64,000 nt of DNA from Sipunculus nudus (taxonomy: Eukaryota > Annelida > Sipuncula > Golfingiida > Sipunculidae), in the NCBI GenBank assembly GCA_026874595.1, contig CM049314.1:24997729-25061728 (forward strand). The letters run 5' to 3'. The notes beneath the pieces are model-generated. The model was not told the DNA's origin and ran no database searches. It saw only the letters and a list, made by a program, of their open reading frames with translations. The translations under genes and the position numbers were made by a program. Every line of letters begins with the position of its first letter. Position 1 is the stretch's first letter. Positions 10,870 to 22,152 of this stretch are shown in pieces.

Positions 10870-11912
10870 GTTATTATAATTATTATTATCGAATATAGCC
10901 GAGGCCTAGGCTATATGAAAGATGGCTAACGGGCTTGCTCCGTATATTACCAAATATGTATTTTTACAAATCCTTCATAACAGAGTTTGAATCTCTGTAA
11001 TCATTAATTACAAAAAAAAATATAATATTCCATTCATTAAGCCCGATAAAAGCATATGTTCAGGCCTACATACTTTAACTGATGGTTTGTTTACAAAGCA
11101 ACGTCACCGCAATGCGGGCGTAGCCTCAGTGAAACAGGGATCAAGCTAAACCAAGCTTTAACAGGAGAACGTATTGATAAATTGTATCCAAAAGTTACAA
11201 TATAACCGTTCTCTTTATGTTACAGCAAGCTTGAACGTTTGGAATCGCTGTGTTCTGTGAAAAGCTGACCCACAACACGTGAAGCGAGGTCCACATGGCG
11301 TCTTACCTGCTTTAAGGACACGTGCGTGCTCTATTTTTCATCATATTCACTGGAGGGAAAGGTCAAATGACATCGCCAAAGAACACGGTGTTTCTTATTG
11401 ATCTACGTAATTGAAGACCGGAACATATAATAGCTGCTCGACCACAAACGTTTAATGAATTATACCTCACCAAAGCTGATGTGAGTAAACTGCTCAGTTA
11501 TTTGGCATGTCATATTTTTCCAAGCCGACGAATTATGCTTGCTTGAGTACAAACGAGATGTGGTTGATAACACACAAGTGCTTTTGGATTAACTGCTTAG
11601 TCGGTTGCTACGGGTACAAGGGGCCGAGCGTTGCGGGGCTAGCTGTAGTTTTCACACCTTTGCCCCGGCGACAACATCGGCTCAGGACTAATTAATTAGG
11701 GTCACCATTGGGCTTAACACATGACTGCAGGTCTTGTGACTCGTACTTACAATATTCATTTTAGGGTTTTATATACTTTAAATACATTTCGGAAATACGA
11801 ATAAATTTTCAGTTCCCCATTTTAATTTTCGGAAAAACGAATTTTCGGAAATTCGGCATTCGGAAATACGGCGCTCTTCTGTATTTATATTTGAGCGCTG
11901 AATTATATTTAT

Positions 11913-12076
11913 CAGGGGCGGATCCATGATTTAGAAAAAGGAGGGGTCCGACCAAGGAGGACTAATGAGAAAACCTAAAAAAACACAAACATTGGTCAGA
12001 TATCCACAAACAAGAATTTGCGGTGGCTGAAAAGGGGAGTCCTGACTACCAGGATCTCCCCTCTGAATCCGCTTTC
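11913..12076 (+). mobile_element. GGATCC-type MITE (hAT-like ends), copy A
   Basis: Left end CAGGGGCGGATCCATGATTT and right end GAATCCGCTTTCG are imperfect inverted repeats. The interior AGAAAAAGGAGGGGTC, ACTAATGA and GCGGTGGCTGAAAAGG is shared with the copy at 32764-32962. Ends beginning CAGGGGCG are usual for hAT-derived MITEs; the superfamily is inferred from the ends only. Confidence 0.75.
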
Positions 12077-12740
12077 GTTTGTTAATATTTACAGGCATTT
12101 TTCATTGTACTGGAACGTAGTAACGTATTTTCTCATCTTTACACTACCCGAATCGAAAATATAATTTGAAGAGAACTTGTAACAATTGGCTGAAATCAGG
12201 TCATCTGATTTTAGTCTGCAACTTACACAAAATGTTCAAGGGTGACAGAGTCTAGCAATTTGGTTTCTTCCTCGAGTTATCAGAATGACCCAAAATCACA
12301 GGAAAACAAACCATTGTTATGTACTCTGCATGGTTCACGTGTAGCCCGCGAGCTGCTCAGCTGATATGGCAGCTGAAGTACACGCATATCCAAACAACAT
12401 GCTGAGGGTTTAACAGGAGAATAAAGACCAGAAAGGTTTAGTCTTATCATTACCTCCTATGACAATCATTGCATCCAGTCACAATAACCTGTCCACATGT
12501 CCCAGTTGCCCCGCATCTCATTATCAACCGGTCAGGTAAAACTAGGTCAAAACAGTGACCATAAATAGTTGAAATAGGATCAAATTATAGTTTGTGTATC
12601 AGCATGTAATATTTTACGGTAAATATTGACAGTATGAGTGACTATTTAAAGGTTTAATACAAAAACATACTAAAAATCGAGACTTTTTATGGAACATGAG
12701 TTTTTATTTCCTAAAATCGTGATTAAATTTTTTATTAATA
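12077..12740. other. Non-coding stretch
   Basis: AT-rich. No open frame, tandem repeat or transposon ends recognised. Confidence 0.55.
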
Positions 12741-13035
12741 TCTTGTTGTATAATATATGGATAGCTCCGTGAAAGACCTTTCCAAAGATATCTTCATCAT
12801 AAAAAATGGTTGATTCGAAGCCAAGATATTTACATTTAAGTTACCCCTATCCCGTATCATTTTTCAGCTCTAATGGTCATGGGCGGCTACAAAACGGCCA
12901 GTTGCACAAAACTTACACCACAATTTGACAGTACCCCCCCCCCCCCCCAAATAGCAGTGCCCTAGATGTGCCAAGTTTTCATATATTTTACACCTTGGCT
13001 GTGTTGTGGGTTGAACGACGACCATTTTGCCAGGT
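12740..13035 (-). repeat. Unclassified dispersed repeat, copy 2
   Basis: Inverted counterpart of 7690-7995, interrupted by a poly-C run at 12935-12948 that replaces a short G-rich stretch of the other copy. The clearest shared block is on the minus strand from CCATTAGAGCTGAAAAATGA to TCTTGGCTTCGAATCAACCA. Confidence 0.65.
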
Positions 13036-13505
13036 CCGTGCGCCCAGACTACTAGATATTACTCTACTTTTAACACTATAAATATTTGAATATAAAAATA
13101 TATATGTATATGTATCATAATGTAATTAAAATGGCTACATTTTTATTAACTCATCTCATATTATTTCCTATTTTATTGGAATTAAATAATTAAAAAAGAT
13201 AATATCCTAAAAATCGGTGAAACACTTGTTAAGGCGAAGAGAGAGAGTATTCAAAATAAACTGACTTGTTTCCATTTTAGAATTCGTTTAAATCACATTT
13301 CTTGGTATTAAAAAAAAAAAACAAGTTTTTACATGAATAATAGTTACATCAGTATGAAACATAACTGTAATTTATCAATAACAAAAGTTATTTTCTTGAA
13401 GCTAAAGTACTCTGTAAAAAATTGTTACTGCAAGTTCTCTTCTCTTTGCTGTGCTGAATTGTTTATTTCAGGAAAACGATATGTATGAGATAATAATAGT
13501 TTTAC

Positions 13506-13723
13506 CTTTCATATTTCTTAGCTGGTACGACGTGAGGTAATCTTTCTTGCCATTGATCCAAAAGTTCCGTATACCATCATACACTCGCCCCGGCAGTACG
13601 ATTGTTTTCTGGCGGATGCGCCCAGGTATGATTCCTTGCTCTCTGAGCGTGCTTGTTGTCGTGTCCCGCTGTACAGCTCTGCGCCTGTACGCGTCCTGCA
13701 TGATCTCGTTAGTGCGATTAACA
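13506..13723 (-). CDS. Orphan internal coding exon, unidentified gene
   Basis: Minus-strand segment of 218 bp bounded by a consensus acceptor (CTTATTTTAG, AG at 13724-13725) and donor (ATGAAAG followed by GTAAAA, at 13506/13505). It is markedly more GC- and CpG-rich than the AT-rich flanks and is open in one frame for 72 codons, with intron phase 2 on entry and phase 1 on exit. The peptide begins VNRTNEIMQDAYRRRAVQRD, includes REQGIIPGRIRQKTI and VYDGIRNFWINGKKDYL, and ends QLRNMK. It is basic, has no cysteines and is not low-complexity, so it looks like conserved protein sequence. The family was not recognised. No matching upstream or downstream exon was found within several kb, so the introns are long or the exon is a relic. 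Confidence 0.5.
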
Positions 13724-13725
13724 CT

Positions 13726-14190
13726 AAAATAAGAAACAGTCGTGTCTGATCCCCGTTTGCGTCGTGCTGAGTTAGTGACGTGTTTACAGCTCTAATTGAT
13801 AGAAGACAACGTTTCAGGATTTATTGAGTCAAAATTAATATAATATGATACAGGTAATAGCTATGCTTTTTATGTCATCATGATGCACATGAACACCGTA
13901 TTTATGACCAAATATATTAAATCTTTCAAATGTAAATATAGATAAAACAGCACAAGTTTAAGCCCGAGTAGTAAGAGAGTTTCTGTGGTGAGTGGTTTTA
14001 AATGCTGATGCTTTTAAACACCCGCGAGATATCAATGCATGAAATGTTGAAAATATTTAATTGGTTTTATTAATGGGGTTTCCAGTTTTGTTCTGTAGTT
14101 CTACTGTACATAATCAATAAAACCACAGACTATTCAAATTGCAACACTGAACAAGAGAAGGAACAAAATTCATTTTACACCTTTTTTTAT
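13726..14190. other. Intron or intergenic sequence right of the orphan exon
   Basis: AT-rich, without repeats or open frames. If the exon at 13506-13723 is real, this is its upstream intron. Confidence 0.4.
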
Positions 14191-14193
14191 AAT

Positions 14194-15129
14194 AAAGCTG
14201 CGTTTACCGGGCGCGGTATGCGATATGCAGTATGCGAAATAGACTTATTTTCGCGCTATAACTTTATCATAAAGCTTTTACCGGGCCCGCGGTATGCGAT
14301 ACGCGGTATGCGGCATGTGACCCGCGGTAAAATGGAATTCTCAGGGGAGAATTGGATCCGCATACCGCGCGCGTTTTAGCACCTGACCAGGCTTCAACGT
14401 GACCTAAATTATGTCAGCTTAACCCACAGAAGTAAATGGTAAATCATCCGGGTTGATGTATAAAGCCTCGGTCACAACCCGCTGCGGTCACCGCACACCG
14501 TAGAATACCGTACGGTTTTTGGGACCGCAGGGATTATTAAGCCATCGGTCACAACACGCTGCGGTCACCGCACACCGTAGATCACTGTTATGTTTTTGAA
14601 ACCGCAGGAGTACTTATGCGGCCGCCGTGCGGGAACGCGAGGTGTCTTCCTCATTCTCACGGCCTTCGCACGGTAAAGTAAGCTAACCCTGCGGACGCCG
14701 CAAACTAACTTTGCGGAAGCCGCAAAGACCACTTACGACAGCCGCAGGTGCACCGTACGTCTCTCGGATATCCGAGTAGGCGTTAAAAATCGCACGTGCA
14801 TCCTACGACATCAGTGTGTCTACTGTACGGTGCCCGTACGGAGCCCGTAGGTGGCTGCCTGACGCATGGCCGCCGCATCAACTTGAGCGCTTGCGCTTAT
14901 GTCAGTTACGGTCCTTGCGGAGTCCCTGCGGCCGTTGAAAACGCACGGTTGCCGTACGTCAACCGCAGGAATGGCCCAAAACGGCGACCGTATCCCGTTT
15001 GTGACCGAGTCTTAAAGCAGTGTTATACCGCCCGCCCGATAAATGCCCCACACGAATCTATACCGCATACCGCGTTCCTCTGCTGCAATCCGCATAACAC
15101 ATACTGCGCGCCCGGTAAACGCCGCTTTA
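14194..15129. mobile_element. TIR element with AAAGCTGCGTTTACCGGG ends
   Basis: The left end AAAGCTGCGTTTACCGGGCG and the right end CGCCCGGTAAACGCCGCTTT are inverted copies with one mismatch. Inside each end, CGGTATGCG/CGCATACCG words recur, forming sub-terminal repeats (14210-14370 and 15030-15100). A second element (14467-15009) sits in the middle; without it the host element is about 390 bp, a typical MITE length. No transposase is encoded. The superfamily is undetermined and no clear target-site duplication was seen. Confidence 0.7.
14467..15009. mobile_element. Nested CpG-rich TIR element
   Basis: Ends CTCGGTCACAA (14467) and TTGTGACCGAG (ending 15009) are perfect 11-bp inverted repeats that extend imperfectly inward (CGCTGCGGTC against GACCGTATCCC). 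The left end is repeated at about 14542 (ATCGGTCACAACACGCTGCG). The interior is packed with CCGCA, CCGTACGG and GTGCGG words and is far richer in CpG than anything nearby. The 131-codon open frame inside it is explained by this composition and is not treated as a gene. Confidence 0.7.
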
Positions 15130-15874
15130 TACGAGGAAAGTTCCTTTATATCTTTATCATCTGTTTTCATCCGTATTTAAAATCTGTTTAGTTGTCTGTT
15201 GGATGGGTCACGTGAATATACATTTTATAAAATGATATAAAATTTAAAATAAAAAAAACAAACAAAAAGGTTCTAGGGTAATTGTCTAAGCGGAGAAACA
15301 TGTGCTCTGTTTAGTGTTATGCTTAGTTATAACAATAGACTTTTTTCAAATTTATATCCTTTTTTATGTCTCTTTTCTTATAATTTCTAGTGACCCAATG
15401 TATTTGACGTTTTAGTCCAGGAAGTTTAAACCAAAATAATTAGTTTGATTAACAGGAAAAAAACAGATAAAAATGACCCATAAACTTAGATGTACAAATA
15501 CATAGAAACAATATTAACAATAAACGAACATGTAAACAGACATATCACTAGATATTTGTTTGAAAATCGTTTTTAGGTCATTCCTCGATCCAATTATTAC
15601 AAACATAGTTTTAATGAGCTAGAATAGAACAAAAAGAACAAGATCCTCAAAAAGAACGCCAAGAACACCGAATTAAAGTATTAGTTAATATATTGCTGAA
15701 GATAGCCGGCTCACTCTTCAGGTACAAACTGAAGGCTAGTCAACTGTACTTACGAAACAGTTCTGACGTACATGAAGCAACACTAACTGTGTATGATACA
15801 TTATTAATGCTCCCCTGCATGGTTGAGTATTTTCATTATGATGTATTGAACTTCTATGTGTATCACTTTGATTG

Positions 15875-15876
<2 letters not shown>
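15130..15876. other. Non-coding AT-rich stretch
   Basis: No supportable coding or structured element. Confidence 0.55.

Positions 15877-15945
<69 letters not shown>
15877..15945. repeat. (TA)n microsatellite
   Basis: About 34 uninterrupted TA dinucleotides. The first of three long TA arrays within 700 bp. Confidence 0.98.
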
Positions 15946-15947
<2 letters not shown>

Positions 15948-16217
15948 CTAATGTGAGAACGGTTATTCAGTCGTAGATCTCTAGAACACCAAAATTGTTA
16001 GGAACATTTTAGTTTAATAAAAAGGCCTTATAGTGCAACTAGAGACTACTGCAAGATTACAGACGTCTCATTTTTCATATAAATATACAAAAAAAAACTA
16101 GGATGATGAAACGGCAGAGATGACTAGTTGAGATTGTGTTTCTAAGCACCTATATACCCCTGGTTTGGAGTCTAAATCCATGAGCATGCATTTGAAACGA
16201 AAATATTAAATTTAATT

Positions 16218-16279
<62 letters not shown>
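16218..16279. repeat. (TA)n microsatellite followed by a hairpin
   Basis: TA array with one interruption (ACAT). It ends directly in AAGGGCACGGTTGGTTGCCC TT, a 7-bp stem (AAGGGCA/TGCCCTT) with an 8-base loop. Confidence 0.95.
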
Positions 16280-16282
<3 letters not shown>

Positions 16283-16486
16283 GCACGGTTGGTTGCCCTT
16301 AATGAACAATTGGAAACAGTTTCGGATCGTTTGTTCAATTATTTCTTTTGTTGCAGCTAAACACATGCCTGATGTGAAGAGATGTGTTTAACTGCTGGAT
16401 TATAGACCAGGTGATAGGGAAACTCTGTTGCTTGTCGTTCAGGGTCCATACGTGCTTTGCAGGCCCTGTTTCCCGCAGATCATTTC

Positions 16487-16489
<3 letters not shown>

Positions 16490-16550
<61 letters not shown>
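16490..16550. repeat. (TA)n microsatellite
   Basis: Uninterrupted TA array of about 60 bp. Confidence 0.98.
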
Positions 16551-16554
<4 letters not shown>

Positions 16555-16639
16555 GGTCTATGTAGCAACTTTCAGCAATCATAATTCCATTGCAACGTTA
16601 AAACCTTATATTACTTATAAAATATAATAAGTACATGTA

Positions 16640-16845
16640 TATTTTAACCAAAACTGCTTCAAACTTCAGTTCTCGCCGCCAGGTAAACCACCACAAATTC
16701 TGGGTAACAACATTTTTTTATTCAAAATTTGCCAAATAAAATACGACCATATGGGCCTCTGATACCAAATACTAACACACAGCAAATAGTTTGATCCGAC
16801 CGTTGGAATTGGTGTTATGTTATGACTTGTATCATGACTCGCAGG
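16640..16845 (+). repeat. Inverted repeat pair, left member
   Basis: Matches the minus strand of 18905-19135. Shared words include CTTCAAACTTCA, TCTCGCC, GGTAACAACATTTTTT, CTCTGAT and AAATACTAACACACAGCAAA. The two members point at each other across about 2.06 kb that holds an AGTACT-rich repeat and a TA array. They may be two copies of one dispersed repeat or the long ends of a composite element. Confidence 0.7.
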
Positions 16846-16875
16846 CCTCCATCAGTTAATTTTAAGAAGGCCTGA

Positions 16876-17735
16876 ATGTCATGCTGTAATTGCTTGGGGA
16901 GGGGGGGGGGGCTACTTAAGAGACCATTCATTTTATTATTTTTCTTTTTGAATTTTACTGTTTTTGCCAGATCTTCAATTTCGCTGATTTTCCGAGGGCC
17001 ACATTTGCATCTTTTTTTCTACCTTCATCTTATTCTTAATAGTCATAACAGAAACAATGGAACTCAGCTCTATTTGAAGAAGAAAAGTTACGTTTCTCAT
17101 TTAATTGACAACCGAAGAATTATTGTTAAAAAAATTATTTCCATTTAGAAGAATACTCATGGGTTCCCCTTGGATTAAGGAGACTAGAATAGTTGCAATA
17201 AAGTTTAGTTCTGTAATATTAACTTATATAGCTATATTACACCCAAGTTTATCCTACAAAACACTGTTTATTCTCTATTGATATTGCATAGGATATGATT
17301 AGTGGAGACCATATATCTTTCTAGTTACGTCATACCAACAGGAACCACGACAGGAGTGCCTTAATTGGCATAGTTGTTGAAAATCTCTATGTTCACACAA
17401 CACCACGAACCATCGTCGGTTGTCCTGTATACAAATTGTCTTCTTCGACAAACAACAACAAAATTCTTATTATATAGAAAGCAATAAACAGAGAGAGTTA
17501 CCTCAGTTCACATAATATCAATGTTATAAGAGTTGGTCACCTTCGGTTTTACACCATCTGCCCAGCAGGCCTTTGATCATTGTCCACCTCCAGTTCATGA
17601 GCTACTCTCCTCTGGGTGTCTCTGGTCAGCTGAAATTTCACTGCTCAGGGTTTTTCCTCCACAAATTTCGTATCCAATAATCATATGAACAGCTTATTGT
17701 GGTATTTTAAAATTAACGGTTACAACAAAGGCTTT
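16876..17735. other. Non-coding stretch
   Basis: Contains a poly-G run (16900-16910). Otherwise no recognisable feature. An open frame of 90 codons here is low-complexity and has no family signature. Confidence 0.5.
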
Positions 17736-17932
17736 TTCCACAGAGCAGACAAAAAGTACTTGTACTCGAAGCACTGGTACTCATGAGTACTATTTAGAAT
17801 AATCAGTACTAGTATTGGAGTACTTTCTTCAAAATGATCTTGATACTCATACTAGAACTTGCATACCATGTAAGTGCTCATAAAAAGAGAGTACTTTTAT
17901 GAGTACTTTTGAGTACTTCAGAATCTGTACAT
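17735..17932. repeat. AGTACT-rich repeat (hAT-like subterminal motif)
   Basis: Many copies of AGTACT, GTACTC and GAGTACTTT occur in both orientations within 200 bp (for example AAGTACTTGTACTCGAAGC and GAGTACTTTTGAGTACTTC). Another short cluster is at 18830-18862 (GTACTCATTAAAGTACTCAT). Dense short subterminal repeats of this kind occur in hAT-type MITEs. The ends were not fixed. Confidence 0.5.
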
Positions 17933-17946
17933 ATGATAAAAAAAAT

Positions 17947-17949
<3 letters not shown>

Positions 17950-17990
<41 letters not shown>
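17950..17990. repeat. (TA)n microsatellite
   Basis: About 20 TA units, followed by CATC/CATA-rich sequence (18000-18080) with repeated ACATTCAT words. Confidence 0.97.
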
Positions 17991-17992
<2 letters not shown>

Positions 17993-18129
17993 AATAAACA
18001 TACCTGCATAAAAACATATATTCATCCATCCATATATACATACATTCATTTCTTACATACATTCATACATTCATACATTCATAGTATTGGCAGCACCAGT
18101 CTTGAATGATGCTGGCAACAGAACCTTAA

Positions 18130-18830
18130 ACTTACAGAAAAATCTCTCGATTAGTTCTCTCTATTGTTAACATTTTTGTTGGGTGAATTGACACAAGCAT
18201 CAACACGAGCTTGGCAGACAATACCTTACTGTTAACCCATACAAAAGCTAACAAATGAAAACCAAAGAAAATGGAGATGTGTATCACCGCCCTGGCCTGA
18301 TGTGCAAAATGAAACTCACATCCCAATTAGTGCTTCACACCCTGTCATAGACTTAGTATTGTTGATGGGTAGTTGGGGGCAGAGAGATTACTAACATGAA
18401 GATGAAACCGTTAAACACTGGCTGGCCAGTTATGATGGACTTCATACTGGCTAATGACCAGTACAAGATCGTAGGTGTTTCTCAACCTTGTTACTTGTTA
18501 CATGATGTGTGAGACTAAGTAATTCCTGATACACTGAGTCACTCTTATATAGTCAGTGTCCTAAGGTGCCGGTAGCCCTATCAATATATATATATATATA
18601 TGAATACCAAGGAGATGTATAGCTCCAAATATTACATAGAAACTAAATTCGTATAACTAAACTATACGGGATGCAGCCCTAACGTGTAGCCTGCTCAGCT
18701 TGAATTTGTTGTTATTCACTAGTAGCAGACAAGTCTGTAATATCTGTATAATGTTCAGATATCATAACCACCATTCGCATTGACTATATCAGCTTCTTGT
18801 GTGCACTCCGCATGTTTTCATTAACTGCTG
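18130..18830. other. Non-coding stretch
   Basis: No gene or repeat recognised apart from a short TA run at 18585-18602. Confidence 0.5.
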
Positions 18831-18904
18831 AAAGTACTCATTAAAGTACTCATGAGTACATTTGGAATATTGTAATTAGACTCTGCTGACATCACTGTCG
18901 GCAT

Positions 18905-19135
18905 AGCAACAGTAGACCTTGGCTATGGAGTCGAATTGATGATACAGGTCATAACTGAACGCTTATTGAAAGGGTTGGATCATAATATTTGCTGTGTGTT
19001 AGTATTTGACATCAGAGGAGTATATTGTCGTGTTTTATTTGTTAAATATTTAGGAAAAAATGTTGTTACCAACAAAATTCTGGTGGTTACCGTGGGGGCG
19101 AGAATTGAAGTTTGAAGATGTTTTGGTCACCGCAG
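18905..19135 (-). repeat. Inverted repeat pair, right member
   Basis: Inverted copy of 16640-16845, slightly longer. Similarity fades at about 19135 outward and at about 18905 inward. Confidence 0.7.
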
Positions 19136-19433
19136 TGTTTACTGTCAAGCCGTCATGACAGACGGAGAGTAAAACCAGCTTAGTTATTATTCACGGCTGC
19201 ATGAATACACATTAGTCAACCGTGAATGTAATGTTTATTATTTTCTTCAATAGAATAACGTCACCTTTTTTCTACCTAGGGAAAATGACACAAGCAGATG
19301 AAAATTAAAATGTACTGTTAGAAATGGATTGCACATATACTTATACTAGAACTGATCTGAACTAAATAGCTTGTACTGCCACCTCAGCGTCTTCGGTTAA
19401 TTATTATCGACGTTTGGTAACAGGTGCCGCTAC

Positions 19434-19455
19434 CCCCCCCCCCCCCCCCCCCCCA
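19434..19455. repeat. Poly-C run (about 21 C)
   Basis: Longest of many homopolymeric C/G tracts in the window (others near 3467, 9669, 12935, 31448, 39828, 56690, 56735 and 56911). Confidence 0.95.
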
Positions 19456-22107
19456 CTCAACAAAAACTTTTTTCAGTTATACTGATATCGAATTTTAGTT
19501 CACTAAGACACCATCAGGTGCCGTGAGCGTTCAATATTTAAAAAAATGACAAATCAATACATAATACAATTCATCTCCGAAATCAAACAAATTTCGCATT
19601 GGGTATGCTCTGTAATTATAAGGTTACCTTCGAAGTAATTGAATATTGGTACATTACGGATTTCCCCTGTTCTGAATACCATCTGTAACCTCTTGGACAT
19701 TACACAGTTAAGTTTGTTTCCAGTTTCATCCCGTTTTTATACAAGGATAAGTCACTCCACCTCGCTTGAAAAATCCGTATGCCATTGCCAGCCGAGATTT
19801 TACGACTTTTATTTCTTTACAGATATGCCCTGCTGCATGGAAATTCTGCTTGACTGAAGACCGTATCCGTTACAGGCTGCTTATACTTCACGCAAAAATA
19901 GTTTTCAGGGATAAAATGAAAAAAAAAATAAAAAGTACCATCCGGTTGGCTGATCACCCGCTGACCACCCGTGAAAAAAATTTTTTTTTTTATTAAATAA
20001 AGAATAATTACAAATAATAATTTTTCTTTGCGTCTGGTCTGATCATCGGCTGACTACCAAGGAATTTAGCGTTATTAATAAAAGTCAGTTTTTCAAAAGG
20101 GACGTGATCACAGCGTTCACAAATTGACGGACAGACCTGTCACAAAAAGTACAAGAAATTATACATTATGTTATTTGTCATGTACAAAGTCATGTCTGTC
20201 TCTAATCTCCCCGGGAACCAGAAGGGCCAGCGAGACGGGGACCAGCAAATCCTGCGTGCACACGGTAGAATCGGAAGAAATCCAAAGGAAAGGTAATTTA
20301 TTTGCATATGCTTATTTTATTTGGTAAAAATCATTATGAATTATATAAATTGTGCTTTAAGTAAATTCTAGGTACTCAACTCTTATTGAATTCTTTGAAA
20401 TTTTTAATATCAATGATTTTCATTTTGTGTAAAAAGAAAAATCTGCCTTGTAATTATTGTACTAGCAAATACTTCTTATATTTTATAAGAAACCAATAAG
20501 TAACAACAATTTTGAACAATATTGGAATATATTTGACTTAAATTTAACTTTTTTATAGTTGTATTCTCTGTAAGGCCTTATGCATGTTTTAATTGTTTCA
20601 CCTGGATGTGTCCACTCGCCAAGAATAGGTTTACCATCCCTAACAAGGCCTTTCGCGAGACATTGAATTACCAACGTACCGATATATAAAAATCATAACC
20701 GATTGATCGCTTAATGTAAGTGGTCTGATTCAAATGTCGATTACTAAGACGGGAATTGTTAGCAGGAAATAACGGTCACAATATAAATAAATGACTATTA
20801 AAGACATATCAAATATCATGTATTTAGACCTAAACTACGAAACTTCGCAAAAAAAAATATCTCAAAAGTTATTAACGGATTTTGATCAAATTTTGGGGAG
20901 GATTTGATTACGTCCTAAGGAACAATCCCTTTAATAGGAGAAATCTGTATTCTAAAGAATACAAGCCTCCGCCATCCACTTCTTTGGGACATATTCCCAT
21001 GTTCATTCGAGCAAATGGGACTACATTTGTGATTAGTCATTTGTGATGACGTCCCTGGATTCGGATCTCTTGTCGAATCCACACCAATATTAATTCGATT
21101 CTTCATTGGCCAATTTAGGAAATTCCATTACAATTTCATGTAATTTCCTTCATGATTGCATGAGGTATGTTGTGAACAATCACACACAACGCATATACAC
21201 AAATCCGAATGAACGCAGACTCAAGACAGAGCAAATATTGTATATTTATACCTAAGCAACTCGGCAACAAATACCTAAAAACAATTAAGAAAGGATTTAG
21301 ATGAAATATTGTGGAGGATTAGGGTATGACAATTCATTAAAACAATAATAATCATATATTTCAATTTTAAACATTCAATACCTAAGTGTAATCTGACGAT
21401 TTCTTTATCCCGGCCTTGGACCAGTTAAGTCATTGGTGTTGGCGACAGCCTCCGTTCATCTTTGATGCAACTATATACTTAGTGAGGCGTGACTCATATA
21501 AGTCTGACCTTAAGTATTTCCTGTGTTGCACCGACCTGGCAGCAGTAGACATGTGGGCTTTCAACCTCCGCTTAGGGGCAAGATCTATTGAGGAAATTAA
21601 AGACCCCTGCAATTGTTTATTCGTCGGCATGGCACTGCAGCGACTTTGACTGACGTTGACCTAGAGTGCTAGGGCAACCACTGTATACATACATAGCGGA
21701 CTACATCCACCCGAATGTCACCTCGAAATCTCGCCCATTTACCAAACACGTGCTTAAACCGGGTGGTACGTGCTATTGTTTGTATTCAATGTGGTTCCCT
21801 TGGTTTTACGATATTTCAAACAAAAAGACAATAATATTCTTCAACCTTCATATTTGGAACGCATTTTTTAAAGCATGGTATATATTTGCTCCATCGACAT
21901 AATTATTATAAAATTTAATATACCAAGGCGCAATAGCCCGATTTCGATGTTAAAGCGTACTGTGCGAATAAACGTGTGCATGAGACCTACCCTTGTGCTT
22001 CTTGGTTTAATTGATTTTAAGGAAAATTATCTAATTTAGTTATTTTGTTCCAATAAAATAGAAAATAGTAAGAGACAGGTAAATAACAATAAAGCTTTAT
22101 TTATTGC

Positions 22108-22110
<3 letters not shown>
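19456..22110. other. Region with no secure gene
   Basis: Two GC-richer patches resemble exons: 20206-20292 (plus, ending CCAAAGGAAAG before GTAATT) and 20595-20670 (minus, reading GKPILGEWTHPG before CCAG/GTGAAA). A 77-codon frame at 21416-21649 (plus) has no ATG at its start and no recognised family. None is strong enough to call. Poly-A/T slippage runs are at 19918-19930 and 19975-19991. A weak direct repeat links 20800-20910 with 21225-21330 (GTATATTTATACCTAAGCAA-like). Confidence 0.4.

Positions 22111-22151
<41 letters not shown>
22111..22151. repeat. (TA)n microsatellite
   Basis: About 20 TA units in otherwise plain AT-rich DNA. Confidence 0.97.

Positions 22152-22152
<1 letters not shown>

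Larger units (their letters stand above)
7996..11912. other. Gene-free AT-rich region
   Basis: About 3.9 kb with no supportable coding exon. It contains a poly-C run (9669-9682), a T-rich run (9938-9952), a cluster of short palindromes (10240-10380) and a (TTA)n run (10838-10868). A GC-richer patch at 9120-9250 and 9370-9440 (ending CTTGGATCCGCTGGTGG) looks like transposon debris, related in wording to the GGATCC-type MITEs below. Confidence 0.6.

Noticed and set aside
14796-15191. 131-codon open frame
   Set aside because: It lies across the CpG-rich nested TIR element and the end of its host element; composition explains the openness.
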